Assembly: GCA_050084515.1 (NCBI GenBank)
Contig: CM114274.1
Span: 28,210,001 to 28,274,000, forward strand
Direction of reading: 5' to 3'
DNA: 64,000 bases
Source: Blasia pusilla
Lineage: Eukaryota > Marchantiophyta > Marchantiopsida > Blasiales
In this document: piece after piece, positions 22,248-36,606 of the stretch
Position numbering within the stretch: the stretch's first letter is position 1
Layout of the letters: each line of letters begins with the position of its first letter
Made by a program: the position numbers and the translations under genes
Notes under the pieces: generated by a model
Told to the model about the DNA's origin: nothing
The model's database searches: none
The model's input: only the letters and a program-made list of their open reading frames with translations

Positions 22248-23572
22248 CTACTGTCCAGAATCCACCTCGAGACATAACAAGATTCGCTCTTTGATGAGAG
22301 TAGCTGAAGGTAGGACATGAAGTTGCTCTTGCCCAACGGTGTATCCAGCATGAGAAGCCATTGATGCTACCGCCTCTCTAATGACATTAAGTATGGTCGT
22401 TCGTTCTCTATCATATACATATTGGAGAATATGGATACGCTTTGCATCAATGGGATCCCCGCATACATAATTTAGTACACTTGACAAATAAGGTTGTACG
22501 GAATCGGACAAGTCCATCCATGGGACATACATGCCCATGGATATGCTGCTCGAGTATCCATGCGGTCCACATCCGAGCCTGCCCGTTGAGCTTGTAACGG
22601 GCACGTGGGCTGGTTGTGCCTGCATCGGTTTTGTGGCCCGTGTGCAACCTCCATAAGCTCGCGGCGGGCCCATTCGGCAGAGTCAAGCCTGGATAAGGCT
22701 GAGCCCGTACAAAGCCCACCCATGGTGAGCTCAGCCGTGGGCCAAAAAACCGATGCGGGCTCGGCTACTCTCGGTGCTCACTACGGGCTTGGCGGGCTCG
22801 GATTCGGGCTCCGAAAACTTAGGCCTTCACGGACATGTTTACAGACTCGTACTTTGTCCGTGTGGAACCTTGCTAACGGAGAAGAATGGGGAAGTCTAAG
22901 GCGTACTGCAAAACTATCGAGAATATACTTCAAGAAAGACGAAAAGGAAGAATAAGAGGATTTGCAGTAAGCCATGCCCTTGATCATGTACCCGTACATG
23001 AATGCACACAAGCTCGATGAGCGTAAGAGAGAATGTTGGAAAAGTTTATTTGGTTCAAATTCTTGGAGATCAATATGCTCTTGAAGTCGATCAAGCCCTT
23101 TCGTAATCAATTGATTGAAAGGGGCAAGTATTTCTTGTGTAGCGAGAGAAAGAAGAGCTCGGACACATCTCAGTTGTTGTTGAAATAACAACTCCTCCTC
23201 TACATGGGCAACATGACCCATCAAGATAGGTGTATCTCCTTGGAGAAATCTTGAAGTCATAATCAGTGCTATCAACACCCAACTCCCAAAAAAAGCTGAT
23301 GGAGTACATGCGATTGTGGAGAAAAGCCCCACCCCTCCAAAAGAAATAGGCAAGACAGCTTGTCGTGAAGACAAGACACCATCCTCTTCCTCAAAGGTAT
23401 TCGGGCCAAGAAGTTGACCAAAGATTGCCAAGATAGAAGCATCAAAAGAGGCCAACTGATGTAAGAATGCTGAAGTGGGAGCACAAGTGCAAAGAAGGTA
23501 AGAGGGATGTTGTTGAAAACTTTGGGAGAGGATCCCAAAAGCTACTTGGGGATCCCTTAGATGAGGTAACAA
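22248..23572 (-). pseudogene. LINE-type element fragment, post-RT region
   Basis: The minus-strand frame from 23572 starts LPHLRDPQVAFGILSQSFQQ and continues through FGQLLGPNTFEEEDG and ALPISFGGVGLFSTIA. This pattern follows the reverse-transcriptase domain in plant and algal non-LTR-like elements. It runs to about 22880, is interrupted by the MULE-like insertion 22490-22871, and resumes at 22489-22248 with VCGDPIDAKRIHIL and GYTVGQEQLHVLP before a stop. The reverse-transcriptase catalytic part itself is missing. It is the same family as the fragment at 1980-2922. The 263-codon open frame is partly transposon interior, so it should not be taken as a gene. Confidence 0.6.
22490..22871. mobile_element. 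MULE-like inverted-repeat element in LINE remnant
   Basis: The left end AAGGTTGTACGGAATCGGAC and the right end, reverse-complemented, AAGGTTCCACACGGACAAAG form terminal inverted repeats. The interior is GC-rich (GGGCC/GCCCA words) unlike its host sequence. Its removal lets the flanking LINE sequence run on, which supports it being an insertion. A clear target duplication is not visible. Confidence 0.6.
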
Positions 23573-24560
23573 ATGATGTCAAATGAAGTAAAAAGTAAGT
23601 ATTTTTACTTCCTTTCTTTCCCCCCTCTTTCCTCCAAGATGGGCTTCAACCTTACTAACGCATAGGCTCCAAATACTAGTGATCAACGCTTTGTAGATTG
23701 CCATGCCTTTAATATGATGTGGAAAGTCAACCAAAGCTCATGGATGACTTTGAGCCATTACGCATGTAATTTTTCATAATAGAGTAAGTTGTACCACATG
23801 CGAAGGACGTTACTTGGATGCAAATAAGAATCACATGGAACTATACCACACCTAATGGACATGTGTAGGCTTCTCAAAATTAATGGGAGATACTTTATTT
23901 CTTTTTTTCCAAAATGAGGATGGGTGTGGGATCCTTTGCTTTGTGCCCTGCAAAAGATCCCAGGTGGATGTGTGAGGTTGCACACGTGGTGGTAGCCACT
24001 ATGGTAACATGTAGAGTAGTGATAGAGCTAGATCCATAGAGAGGAGATGTAGACCATGCTCCCCTAGTTTTTGACTTTGTCCAAGGCAATGAGGATCCTA
24101 GCGATGGGTCCTCATCATAGTTCTCAAAGGTTGGATGTTGGTGTTGGAATGTTAGCACCATGAGTGATGGGTGGAACCAGTGCAACTACGTCTATTTCTG
24201 ATGCTCATAAAGCGCCTACGGTGTGCTTCTTATTGGGGATGGCCATAGTTTTCTATTGTGCCAAAATGATAGTTTAAGTTGAGGGCTGGAAGTAGTGGTC
24301 CAAGAGGGATACTTTGGAAGGAGTAGTCAAAGATCTCTAGAACTAAATATAGGAGAAGACTCTCCAAAGGGAATTTAGAGCTTGAATATTACATTGGGAA
24401 TCACAAGGATTGACTTGAGGATATGGAATGGATTGTATGGTTGGGCTTGGGATATTCACACCAAGATAAGTCTGATAAGACCAAATTTTGACCTAACCTT
24501 CACTTCACTAGGAGAGATTTATGGTTTTTTATAACTAAAATTTAAATGCTCTACGTGATT

Positions 24561-25470
24561 AAACCTTCTAGCAAAAGAGGATCTATCCATTTTTCTTCCT
24601 ATCCAAGTATTTGATTTTGAACTGAACTTTAGGACACATCATTATTCAAGTGCAGCTAAGCTTCCTACAAAACTTCAATGAAATTGGAGTTTTGACCAAA
24701 AGCCCAAAAGCCTAAAAATTTAAAAGTGGTTTTTGGACCATCGCAATTAAAGCTTCTATGGAAAGAGGATCTTTCTATTTTTCATCGTATCAAAATATTT
24801 CATCTTGATCTGAAATTTGGGACACTTCATCATTCAACTATATCTAAGCTTCCTCCAAAGTTTCAATGAAAATGGAGTTATGACCAAAAGTCAAAAAATA
24901 TAAAACTGGTTTTTGGAACCTCACTATTAAACCTTCTAGCAGAAGAGGGTCTCTCCATTTTTCATCTTGATAAAAATTTGGGAAGCTTAATTGTTCAAGT
25001 GTTTTTAAACTTCCTACAAAGTTTCAATGAAATGAAAATACAACTGTGACCAAAATTCCAAAAATCAAAAAGTGATTTTTGAACCTCACGATTATAGTTT
25101 CTATTGAAAGGTCTTTCCATTTTTCATCTTATCCAAGTATTTGATATTGATCCAAGATTGGAGATATTTGATCATTCAAGTATATTTTAGCTTCTTGCTA
25201 AGCTCAAAAAAAGTGGAATTGTGATCAAAAGCCCAAAAATATAGAAGTTGTTTTTGGACACGCGCAATTAAATCTTCTCGCTAAAGAGGGTTTGTCCAAG
25301 TATTTGATCTTGATCTTAAATTTAGGGCACTTGATCATTCAATTGTATTTAAGCTTGGTGCAAAGTTTCAATGAAAATGGAATGGCCATGCGCCCAAAAA
25401 TAAAAAAGTTATTTTTGGACTCTTACTATTAAACCTTATAGCAAAAGAGGGTCCCTCCATTGCTCATATG
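24561..25470. repeat. Degenerate tandem array, six ~160-190 bp units
   Basis: Units open with AAACCTTCTAGCAAAAGAGG or variants at 24561, 24749, 24929, 25094, 25270 and 25431. Each contains in order TCCATTTTTC, TTGATCWTGATCTGAAATTT-like, TCATTCAAGT, AAGCTTCCTACAAAGTTTCA and GACCAAAAGCCCAAAA, then GTGGTTTTTGGAC. The AT-rich satellite-like array has drifted considerably. No coding potential. Confidence 0.85.
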
Positions 25471-25899
25471 GTCCAGGTATTTAATATTCATATTAAAATT
25501 TTATCATGATGTCCACGTATTCTTAAAATTGTATCTTATTTCCATACAAAGATTGTCCAAAATTATAAGTGCAACCAAATCTTTTCTCCTCAAAAAAAGA
25601 TTTTATAATTTCAACTTATATGGAATTCAATGCTTTATTATCAAGAATATTATTAAAAAGAATGTAAAAAAAATTTGACATTCTTACAAGTTACAACACT
25701 TGTTACAAAAAAAGCTCACTTAAATGATTTATTAATGCGTTAAGCTAACATCACCAATCACTCTACTACTATAGGTCCATGGTTGAGTTATTTGAGGTTA
25801 GATGTAGGCGGTAATTGGATGGCTCAAGAGTTCTAATTAGGGTGGAGTGGTAAAGATTTCCTATAGGAATTATTTCATCATCAGAGGAAAATTATGAAC

Positions 25900-27390
25900 T
25901 ATCCATGTGGTTAGTGAGAAGCTCATTGTCACTAGGCACTGATTCCACTCTTTCAAAATTCAAATCTTATGGAGGAGACTCTCTTCGTAGTTCCCCAGAC
26001 TCAATGGAATGATTCACAATATCAGGATCATAGGTAGTGGTAGGAGAAATGGAAGTTGTATTCGCTTGGATTGAAGTCCTCTATTTTTGTTCTTCCTCAT
26101 GCTTACAAATCCAATTTTCCACTTCATAGTCATCTTTGTCTCTTCCCTCAAAGCTAAGTCCCGGAAGACACACACGCCCCTATGAGTCAAAGTTTTCATT
26201 GTCATCTATACGAGTATCGTGTCTCCCTTCTGTGCCATATATTCTGCATAGAACATCCAAATCCTCTAGGTCCTTATCTTTCAAGTCGAGATTATCTTGA
26301 TGATCACCATCATGGTTTCTTAGATGTAAGTTGGACTCACTATCATCTTCTCTAACCCTTCTAGCTTCCTCATATCCATCCCTTTCCAAGAAGTATTTCT
26401 CGTACAATAGTGCTTGTTTTGATTTCCATCTAAACCTTGAGTTTGTATAGATATATACCAAACCCTTGGCATGCTCGTTGGTCAATTGATTTCTGTGCCT
26501 ATTATGGATAAAACCATAAGTACTATAATTTTTCTTCGTCGAAGAGGAAGAAACTACTTGTGCTAATATGGACTTAGCCAAAGAGCACAATGTTGGGGCA
26601 CCTTGATTGTGCATTCTCCACAAGTGGAAGGGGCTAAATGAATCAACGAAGAACCTACCAAACTCATCCAAAAATAGTTCTTGATGGTTCACAATGTTGC
26701 CCGGGCCAACTCTTGCAAATAAGTAGCTACATAAGAATTAGCCTTGGCAATATCCAGATCCTTCACCCTCTTTCCACATAGTTCCAAATATTTTTTGAGA
26801 TTTCTTGTGCACTTAGCATTTGAAGTGACGTCTTGAGTACTATCAAGAAAATCTTAAGGGGCGAGAATATAACCTAATGGATGTAATTTATTGTGGATGA
26901 GTGCCCCATGCCTTGAAATAACAACAATCATCTCTAGACATTCTCACAAAAAACTGTGACACCTTCCATCCACATTGGGCCATGAAGATATAGGAAAAGA
27001 ATGGATCTTATCCATCATCTCAAATACATGGCAATAAATATGCCCCGTCATTGGTTTATAATTATCACTCTCTAAACACAATAATAATTGGTAGAGCTGC
27101 AACAAACAACTCTTTACCTTTTGTCCAAAATTTGTGATTGGCTACAATAGTCTCAATCTCTAGTGCCTTCTCTCTTTGCCTTATAACTAACCCCCATTCA
27201 AATACTCCCTAAAAGTATTTGCGGAAACCATGACATAGAACGCCTTTCTCAATTTTAAGACACGTCCCAACATTATAAAGTTTGTTGCAAAACATTTGTT
27301 AGTAGGAAACAAAAATTGTCTCTTCATTGGGTTGATTTCCATAAATTTGGTCCTTACCCAAGTTCTAGTCTTTAGAAATCCTACCATCTT
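25900..27390 (-). pseudogene. hAT-superfamily transposase pseudogene (copy 2)
   Basis: A different hAT branch from the one at 8-10 kb. On the minus strand 27387-27187 gives VGFLKTRTWVRTKF and CFATNFIMLGRVLKLRKAF, a plant DUF659-type pattern. About 27060-26880 gives KPMTGHIYCHVFEMMD and HNKLHPLGYILAP. The ORF 26692-26180 gives the C-terminal dimerisation domain, with SSTKKNYSTYGFIHNRHRNQ and AKGLVYIYTNSRF. Several stops and frameshifts lie between. The upstream N-terminal part is cut off near 27398 by a MULE-like element. Not functional. Confidence 0.7.
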
Positions 27391-27397
27391 ACGAGCT

Positions 27398-27771
27398 TAC
27401 ACAAAAATTCTATCCACCCAAGGCTACGTTCTCCATTCTTTGCATACTAGATCAACAAAAATATGATACACATGCATCTCAACGTTTAGGCTTGAGGGCC
27501 GGGTTGAGCTCGCCCACCCGACTCTCAAGAGCCCGCCTCGGACCCGTGCTAGACCTGCACTAGGCCCACACTTGGCCCACTCTACTACGCCATGCCTGAA
27601 GCGGCCCATGTTGGGCCCTCAGCTTGCACACTTATCGCTCCTTGGCCCGCACGCTTCATTCGAGCAAGCCTACAACTCTTCATGTGTCCGAAGCGCGTGT
27701 GGGCGACTTGGGCACAAAAACCTGAGCGGAGGTTTTTTTTCCCCTAAACCAATCCATTTCCGTGCAACTTT
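27398..27771. mobile_element. MULE-like inverted-repeat element, degenerate
   Basis: The right end CCATTTCCGTGCAACTTT matches the family terminus AAGGTTGCACGGAAA in reverse. The left end near 27398 keeps AAAAATTCTATCCACCC, which aligns with the left end at 6991. The interior is GC-rich. It sits at the edge of the hAT pseudogene. Confidence 0.45.
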
Positions 27772-28784
27772 GTCTATAAATCCATTTCGAAAAATATTGC
27801 ATGTGTTGAAATGTGAATGTAATAAAATAGAAAATTTTAATCAATAAAAAATGAAATTATGTTTTGATTCATTTGCGAGTATCAATCCGCACCTCAACGT
27901 TACGAGTACTAGGTGTGTGGTTGCAAATGTACAGTCACTTTGGACTTCCCGATTATTTGTTTTCAAGCATGAGAGGTGAAGACTTGTGGAAATGTTTTCA
28001 CGAAGACTAAACTGGGAATAAGACGCCCCACCCCTTTGAAAGGAGCTCCTTAGAGCAATCTTACATAGTATGATATATATTAAAAACAACCGTAATGGAG
28101 ACTCATGTGGTAGGAACGAACCAATAACAAATTCGAAACGGAGTGACCATACTCACTCGTGCTAGGTCATTAATTAACTCATTTCATTACGAAACTAGCG
28201 CTTTCCAACTTTTGTTTAGGCTGCATTCACCCACTAGATTTGAAGGGACTAACAATTGCGTTTATGTGATGACATTTGATTACGTGGCACACTAGTTACG
28301 TCGAATTGACTCTTCATACATTTAGACCGTCTACTCCAGTCACTCACAAGATTTGACTACATGCCTTGAAACCGACCATATGACTATGTCCCAGAAGTCA
28401 TGAATTATAGGAAGTATTTTACAAGCCCCTCAAACTTCAACTTTATCCGGTTAGAACGCTAAAGAATTCTAGTCATGTATATATGTAGATGGTCCTCGAA
28501 ATCTCTCTCTCGGGCATGATCTGCAACTATCCTCCGACGAGAAGCACCTTGAGCGAATTTAAGAGCTTTGCAGTAAGATACAGGTACAATGCCATGTGAA
28601 AAGAGAAGGATCCGCGGAGTTCCGGGGTGATTCGAACTCATGCCTGAACTTCAAGATCTCTGAGCTATTTTTTGTGTTGACGCGTTTGCGTTTCTGTGAA
28701 CTTTCAGCAGCCGGCCGACCAACCCCACTGGATTCGAGATGTAGACATCAGCCAGGCAGCTTGGAGGAGTTCAATTTGCGTGCA

Positions 28785-30342
<1,558 letters not shown>

Positions 30343-32190
30343 TGGACTCCCTTCGCTCGCTCCACACGTCCAGTCAATCGATCAGTCAGTCGAGTCTTGT
30401 CAACGACACTCAATCGACTCCCGAGAGGTTTGCAGTGCCCGCTCCGTCCCGTCGATCTCAAGCTCTCAGTGGATTGAAAATTGACCAAATCGAAATCTTT
30501 GTTGCTGTGTTTGGTATGAGGAGGCCCCTTCGATCAATATATTTCAGGAGATCAGGCGGGGAATCTGGATGGCACTTCTTGCACCAGCTCATTCAGAGCG
30601 TCATATGCAACTCAAATGTAGTTTGAGACAAGGATCAGAATGCCAGTTTTGCAGTAGTGTGTGGGTCCCAGCTCAAACCGGAGCTTGTCCCTCGACGGAC
30701 GTTACGAATTGTCACGGCCTGTCAGCGGGTGATGCAACCGAGCCAATGAACAAGCAGAGCTCGCTTTGGCGGGACCCAGGCACACAACCGAAGTTCCTTG
30801 ACCCTCACTTTTAACCACTGTGTGCCTTCGATTTAACAAATATGTTTGCGTAGTAAGCACGTTTTACATTTTCTTCTGCATTCTAATTTGTTGTACTATT
30901 TTTTTTAAGTGACCGATTGATTTCCAGTTTCTCCGTAATTTCTTAATCTTAATTTTTTAGTTTTAGTCTTGGGAGAGTCAAAACACACTAGTGCATGCTT
31001 CTTACTAGTGGGATGCATCTTAAGGCTCTTCATAGGCGTAAGGGAATTGAAATTCACACCAATAGGAACGGAAGTTCAATCGTATCAAAATTATGCAAAT
31101 CTAGCCTAATGGATTAGCTCGGTAGTGGTATTTATGGGAATGTAAGTTCACACCTACTAAAAGAAGTGAAACCTTCATAATGGGGATTTTTAAATCTAAT
31201 AGTGCTCTTTAGAGATCCCATGGAAAGTCTCCTTCATTTTAATTACTCACATGTTCCTTGCTTCTTGACTTTGATTTGGCGCTTGGTTCCCACCTCTCAA
31301 ACCTTGCTTGACTTTGTCCTTGCACGCAGCTACCACCCTTTCTCACATTAGGTTAGTCACAAGATACATGTGTCTCTCATCTAGCATTAGTCCCGTGACT
31401 ATTTTTTCCGCCCTTCCTAGTCTTGTGATTAGCTAGTCTAGGTTTTGACTCTGGTGGGTCACACCACATCTTTCCTCTTTGGACTGCAATCATGACTCAC
31501 CTCCCGGTTCCCTGCTAGCGTGGGTGCCATAGACTTAGCTCTTTGCGACGCTACCCCACTCAACTAAATCAACATCCTTGCCGATTCGAGTTGGCCTCCC
31601 TCTAAAGACATCAAAGGTAATCCTTGCCTTGAATTCACCAACACCTTGGATTATGCCCTTGTTCTTTAGTGGACACGTGAGTCTAGGCCAATCTAATCTA
31701 ACTTGACTTGTAAGGGTTATACTAAGTACATAACACCTAGACCTCAATTGCGGTAGCAAACTATGTCCAGCTCATCCACCTAATCTCGTGATGCCACAAA
31801 ACATACAAGTCATGCTCTATTCACAAGACTTAGTATATGGATCCCAATGAAAATATTCAAGATAAATTTTGGATACCTTCTTGAATTCTTGGAGTTTCCA
31901 AGTTTTCGCATATCATTCATGTCATACTCCAAAGCCAAATATGACCAATGGAAATTCTACAAACTAGGCTAGTGCGCTCAAGCTATTCGCCAAACTCTAG
32001 TCTCATCATCTACCTTCACTGCAATTTTCTACTTCTAAATCCCTCTTGAAGTTCCCCAACATGAATCAAATTACTTTCTAGTTCCCATGTTCTTTCACAT
32101 AAATCATAACCTTTCCATGCTAGTAAGTATTTTTTTATTAATCTCCTTCCTCTCTTTGCTGAACACTTATCCAATATAGTCTTGACTTCA
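30343..32190. other. ARF promoter side and intergenic DNA
   Basis: The first ~300 bases hold the presumed promoter of the minus-strand ARF gene. The rest (30830-32190) is AT-rich and without recognisable coding sequence, grading into gypsy-type debris near 32.2 kb. Confidence 0.4.
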
Positions 32191-32199
32191 AACTTCTCT

Positions 32200-35100
32200 A
32201 AGTCTTCGACTAGGATCGGGTCGGGTAAGGTTGCAATGATCTTGTTTGAGAGGCATCTTGATCATCCACGAATACCTTTAGTTCACTAATATGAAACACA
32301 TCATGAAATTGCCTCATCTCCAATAGCAACCTCAATTCGTACGACACCTCTTTAATCTTTTTGAGAATCTTGAATGGTCCCATATAACATGGCGCCATCA
32401 TCTTGAAGATACTTGAAGGTAATTGGTGGGACCTTAGTCTTATCCAGACGAGATCCTTAACTTCAAAGCTTACATCTTGCCATAAACATCAATTTGCTGC
32501 TTGTAGTGATATCGGATGCGTTTTAAGAATGCAGAAGCCTCTTTGTAGTCTTGCAACTCCTTCGCCAACAAATCCTCCGTTGCTAGTATGAAGCTGCTCA
32601 CTTAAGATGCCTTTTGTTCTTTGAATCAAGTTGGGGTTCTAGGATTAAACTCGAGTACCAATAGAAACCGCGTGTATCCTGTTGCTAAATGCATGGAGTT
32701 GTTATACTTAAACTATTTGATCTATCAAAACGTAGTTTCATAAATACTCCTCAAGTGCTAAGTTTACAGTTTCCGCTTGATCTTCCCTGTTTGAGTGATA
32801 GTCTAAACTTAGAAGTAGATCCGTTCCTAGTGTCTTGGATAGACACATCCAAAACTAGTAGACTAACTTGGTGTCTTGAAAACTAAAACTTATCGGATAC
32901 TAAAACTCCCATCTTTGAAAATGAACTCCAACGTCTGAAATTATTGTTGAAATCCATAGTAAAGATACAAAGATTATACAAGCCTTGACATCTTGCCATA
33001 GTTCAATTGGTTATTTTGAGTCAAAAACAATTTGAAAACTCCCATCTTTGAAAATTGCCAATAGGAATATTTCAGGTTGCTACTCACTGAATGTCCCATC
33101 TAAGGTGCATTATGATGAACCTTGAGAACCTTGGTCCCTAAACTCTCTGGAATTAAATCCTTTTTGCTTGAATTTTAAAACACCATCCACATGTACCAAC
33201 ATGAGACAAAGTCCATCTTTGGGAGTTATGTCCATGGTAGGTCCCATGTTGAAATTAGTAACTACTTTCCAATGGTCTTGATAGCCACAAGGCTCAATGA
33301 ATCTAGAAGAAAAGATTATGCACGCCACAAAAGGGGTACCCAAGTGGCATGTCTGTGGACATGTTCAAAATTTTCCATTTCCATGCAACCTTGATTGTAA
33401 CATGTCTCACACTTTCCCTCTTCTTGAGCCTCAATCACCAAGTTTCTTATTTCTAACATCCAAGGTTCCTCTCAAATAATCTTTGGTTTCAAGATGATTT
33501 CCGCATCAAATCTTGCTATGAATTCTTGTGAATGGAGTTTTTTTTATGATAGTTTCTCCTAACAAAACCAAGTAAAAATATTCTTCCAAAAGGCTTGAGA
33601 CAATGAATCAATGCATATATTTCCCTCTAATGATAACTTGTCGGACTCATAAGAAAATAGTGGACTCACTCGGTTCAATAGAATCAACACTCCCCCAAAT
33701 TCAATGGAAAAGTTAATTACACACATCAATCCAAACTCAATATAGAAACATAGTTGCATTGTTCAAATGGACACTTTAGACTATTGGAACAGGTTGCTTT
33801 GATCAAGTCATAGAGGAAAAATCCAAAATGAGTTTACTCAAATTGTAAAACGTTCATCCAAAGTATTCTCAACTCTCCCAAGAAACTAGCCAATGCCCCA
33901 AGACTTCTTTGAGGAGAACTTTTTGTATCTTTTGGGTCACAAAATATATGAGGATATCATCCAAAAATACTACCTCCATCTAAAAAATCTTGAAAGATAG
34001 TAGACATGAGAGTTATGAATATAGCGCACTTATTAGTTAGTCCAAACAACATCACTAGAAACTCATAGGATCCAAATCTTGTCCTTATCGTGGTCTTATG
34101 TTCATCCCCTTTCATGATTTGGATTTAGTAATATCCTTGGCTTAGGTCTATCTTGGTAAAATACTTAGATCTTGTCACTACATTGAACTATTCATCTAAC
34201 CAACGCAATGAATACTAGTTCTTGATGGTCTTTCTGTTCAACACCTTGTAATCCACGCCCAAGAAGATAAACCCATCCTTCTTTAAGATGAAAAGGAATT
34301 CTAAAATAAAGTGAATTTTTGAAAATGCCTTTACTCCAATAAGGTCATAACAAGAATAATCATGGGGTCACGTTAAAGTTCAATCTTATGAAGCATCCCT
34401 TTCAGAAGTTTCAAAATCCCCAAACCCTTCCAAGACACATAAGATATCATTTTAGTTCCTCCTTTAGTCACTATGGTGGATCATCCTCATCAACTTTCAA
34501 TATGACTCACCAATATTGGAACCCACCCTTGAGATCCTTTCCAAGTTTTTTGGCCAAAATCAATTTAGCAATATGCCTTACTTGATTAGTCCTCAAAATT
34601 TAAGGATGCAACTTTGCGCTTTGAATCTCAAGAATCCTCATGGGATTTCCATCACCAAGAGGAACGTCTAGTCTTGCCTCTAATATGCCTTTGATTAATC
34701 TAATCACCATGCTATCTACACAAAAAAGTGATGAAATCATATCTATGTTACTTAAGCTATATACTAGAAAATTTTCCCTATGGTAAACTTGGCTTCCACT
34801 CTTGGAGTCACCATCTTAATGGATTGACATGTCCATGTAGATGAGAACTTGGGGTTGCTCTATATGAATTACTAGCACTTCTAGCCTCTCCATCTCCTTT
34901 GAATGTAGGAAAATGTAGGTTTCCTCTTTACAAATCAAAGCAACCACAAATTTTCTTGCAATTAGTTCAACTACAATTTGGCACTCACTAGCATCTTGAT
35001 ACAACTTCTTTGAAGGCTCATAACCTTCCCTCAACTTGTTCCCTCAAGGCTCCCCCTCAAACACACTAAACGTCAAGGCCTGTAGTCTCCCTTGCCAAGT

Positions 35101-35300
35101 CAACTTCCTTGCGCTTATTCATTGCTCTTGCTCGCTATAACGGCGATTTGGCCTTCCACGCATGGGCCCCTTTTGTCTTAGGGCACTCTTGCTTAAAATG
35201 ACTAGGATCACTACACATGTATCACCCTCTAGCACCGGATTCACTTGAGTGAACCCGGTATTTGAGGTCATCCCTTGCTTGGAACTTGGAATTTGTTGAG
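32200..35300 (-). pseudogene. Ty3/gypsy retrotransposon remnant (minus strand)
   Basis: Pieces in gag-to-pol order on the minus strand. A gag zinc-knuckle remnant lies at about 35160-35240 (CSDPSHFKQECPKTKGAHAW, whose first Cys codon position is now a stop). Reverse-transcriptase pieces lie at about 34050-34200 (YYQIQIMKGDEHKTT and YEFLVMLFGLTN). The post-integrase tail is at 32401-32210 (GPFKILKKIKEVSYEL and FHDVFHISELKVF). Stops and frameshifts are dense and no LTR pair could be placed. A short duplicate of an internal stretch (around 33730-33870) recurs at 35695-35830, showing rearrangement. Dead element. Confidence 0.65.
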
Positions 35301-35689
35301 GTTTGAACCTTGACTAGCTAGTCATGAGACTAGGAGGGGCGGCGGAACTAGCCATAGGACTAACACTAGGCAAAAACTATCTTAGAAATAAAATTCTAGT
35401 GTTAATTTTAATGTTTCAAAAATCCCTAAAACACATAATATTGTGCAGCTACATTGTAACATCATACCTACAAACATTGATTCTCATCAACATATGTCTA
35501 AGATCCAACTATCTATGAATACCATCACATCTACACATGAAGATTCAACACATCCCACTATTTTAATAATTATGAAATCAATATTGTTCATTATTGACAT
35601 CCACTTAATGATGCATGCTACAATAGGAGCAAGAGATAATCTCCAATAAACTTTCAATATGTAATCTCCGATCAATCATAGCCAATTTT

Positions 35690-35850
35690 TATTCAAAAGA
35701 ATCCAAACTCAATATAGAAACATAGTTGCATTGTATCAAGGATCCCAGTAAGGGTTTGATCTAAGGAATATGAGCTCAAATTGAACGTCATCCAAAGTAT
35801 TCCTCTCTCCAAACTACTTCGTGGTAACTTGTTTAAAGAGGTTGTCCATC
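35690..35850. repeat. Partial duplicate of gypsy internal sequence
   Basis: The run TCCAAACTCAATATAGAAAC and the following CATAGTTGCATTGT, then TCCAAAGTATTC, repeat the sequence seen at about 33725-33870 in the same orientation. Confidence 0.6.
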
Positions 35851-36104
35851 CATAAAAGGTTATAAAAAATCTGGAGTGCACAAGTACTCTCAATCCAACC
35901 AAGTGTCATGAGAATAAGGCCATTCAAAAGAGGACACCCTCTCTTGGCATATCTCATTTGGCCTTATAGGTCCAAGAATAATCATCAATCACACAAGCCC
36001 TCAAAATCTGCGACAAGACACATAACAAGTAGCATCATCAAGTGTCACTCATAAAGGCAAGGGTGACAAATACATATAAGCCACAACCAAGGTAGCATGT
36101 CGCC

Positions 36105-36606
36105 AAGGTTGCACACGAACAAATTCCGAGTGCGTGGACATGTCCATTTCCGCAGACTTATGTCTGTCCTATGGATTGACATGTCCATGTGGGCGAGGTT
36201 ACCCGGGGCCTGCACTCGAGCTTGCATCAATCCGCCCCAGCCCTCTTGCCTTGGGCGCGAGCCGAAAGGTCATTTTCGGCCTTTTGAGCAGCATGCATGC
36301 CCATCTAGAGCCGCGCTAATTAACTGCCCATTGAGCCTGCGCCAGTAGCCCAAAGCCCCGCCTATCCGCGCCTTGAGAGCCACCCCAATCAGCCCTCAGC
36401 CCGCAACCGGGTCTTGGTTCCATCAACCCGGCGTAGGTGGTAAGGCTTTGAGAGCATGCATGCCCGCCCTAACCGTTGAGACCGTGAACGGGTCTTGGTT
36501 CCATCAACCCGGGCGTAGGTGGTAGGCTCTGAGGCAAGGTTGGGTGCGGGCGGGGCATGTTCGCGCTCCGTCCCAGGGACGAACTTGTCCGTTTCCGTGC
36601 AACCTT
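36105..36606. mobile_element. MULE-like element with 10-bp target duplication
   Basis: A 502-bp element. The left end is AAGGTTGCACACGAACAAAT and the right end, reverse-complemented, is AAGGTTGCACGGAAACGGAC. It is flanked by GCATGTCGCC (36095-36104) and GCATGTCACC (36607-36616), a 9-of-10 target-site duplication, the size expected of Mutator-like elements. The interior is GC-rich, contains a tandem direct repeat (GGGTCTTGGTTCCATCAACC near 36411 and 36491), and encodes no transposase. Such GC-rich cargo is typical of captured DNA, but no source gene was recognised. Confidence 0.7.

Noticed and set aside
22781-23572. 263-codon minus-strand open frame as a host gene
   Set aside because: Its first part matches a LINE-type post-reverse-transcriptase region and its end is the interior of an inserted MULE-like element.
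24561-25470. CRISPR-like array
   Set aside because: Units are long (161-188 bp), diverged along their whole length and have no short identical repeats with unique spacers.
28600-28690. Possible tRNA on the minus strand (GAGTTCGAATCAC)
   Set aside because: The T-loop-like motif has no pairing T-stem and no matching acceptor stem; a cloverleaf cannot be drawn.
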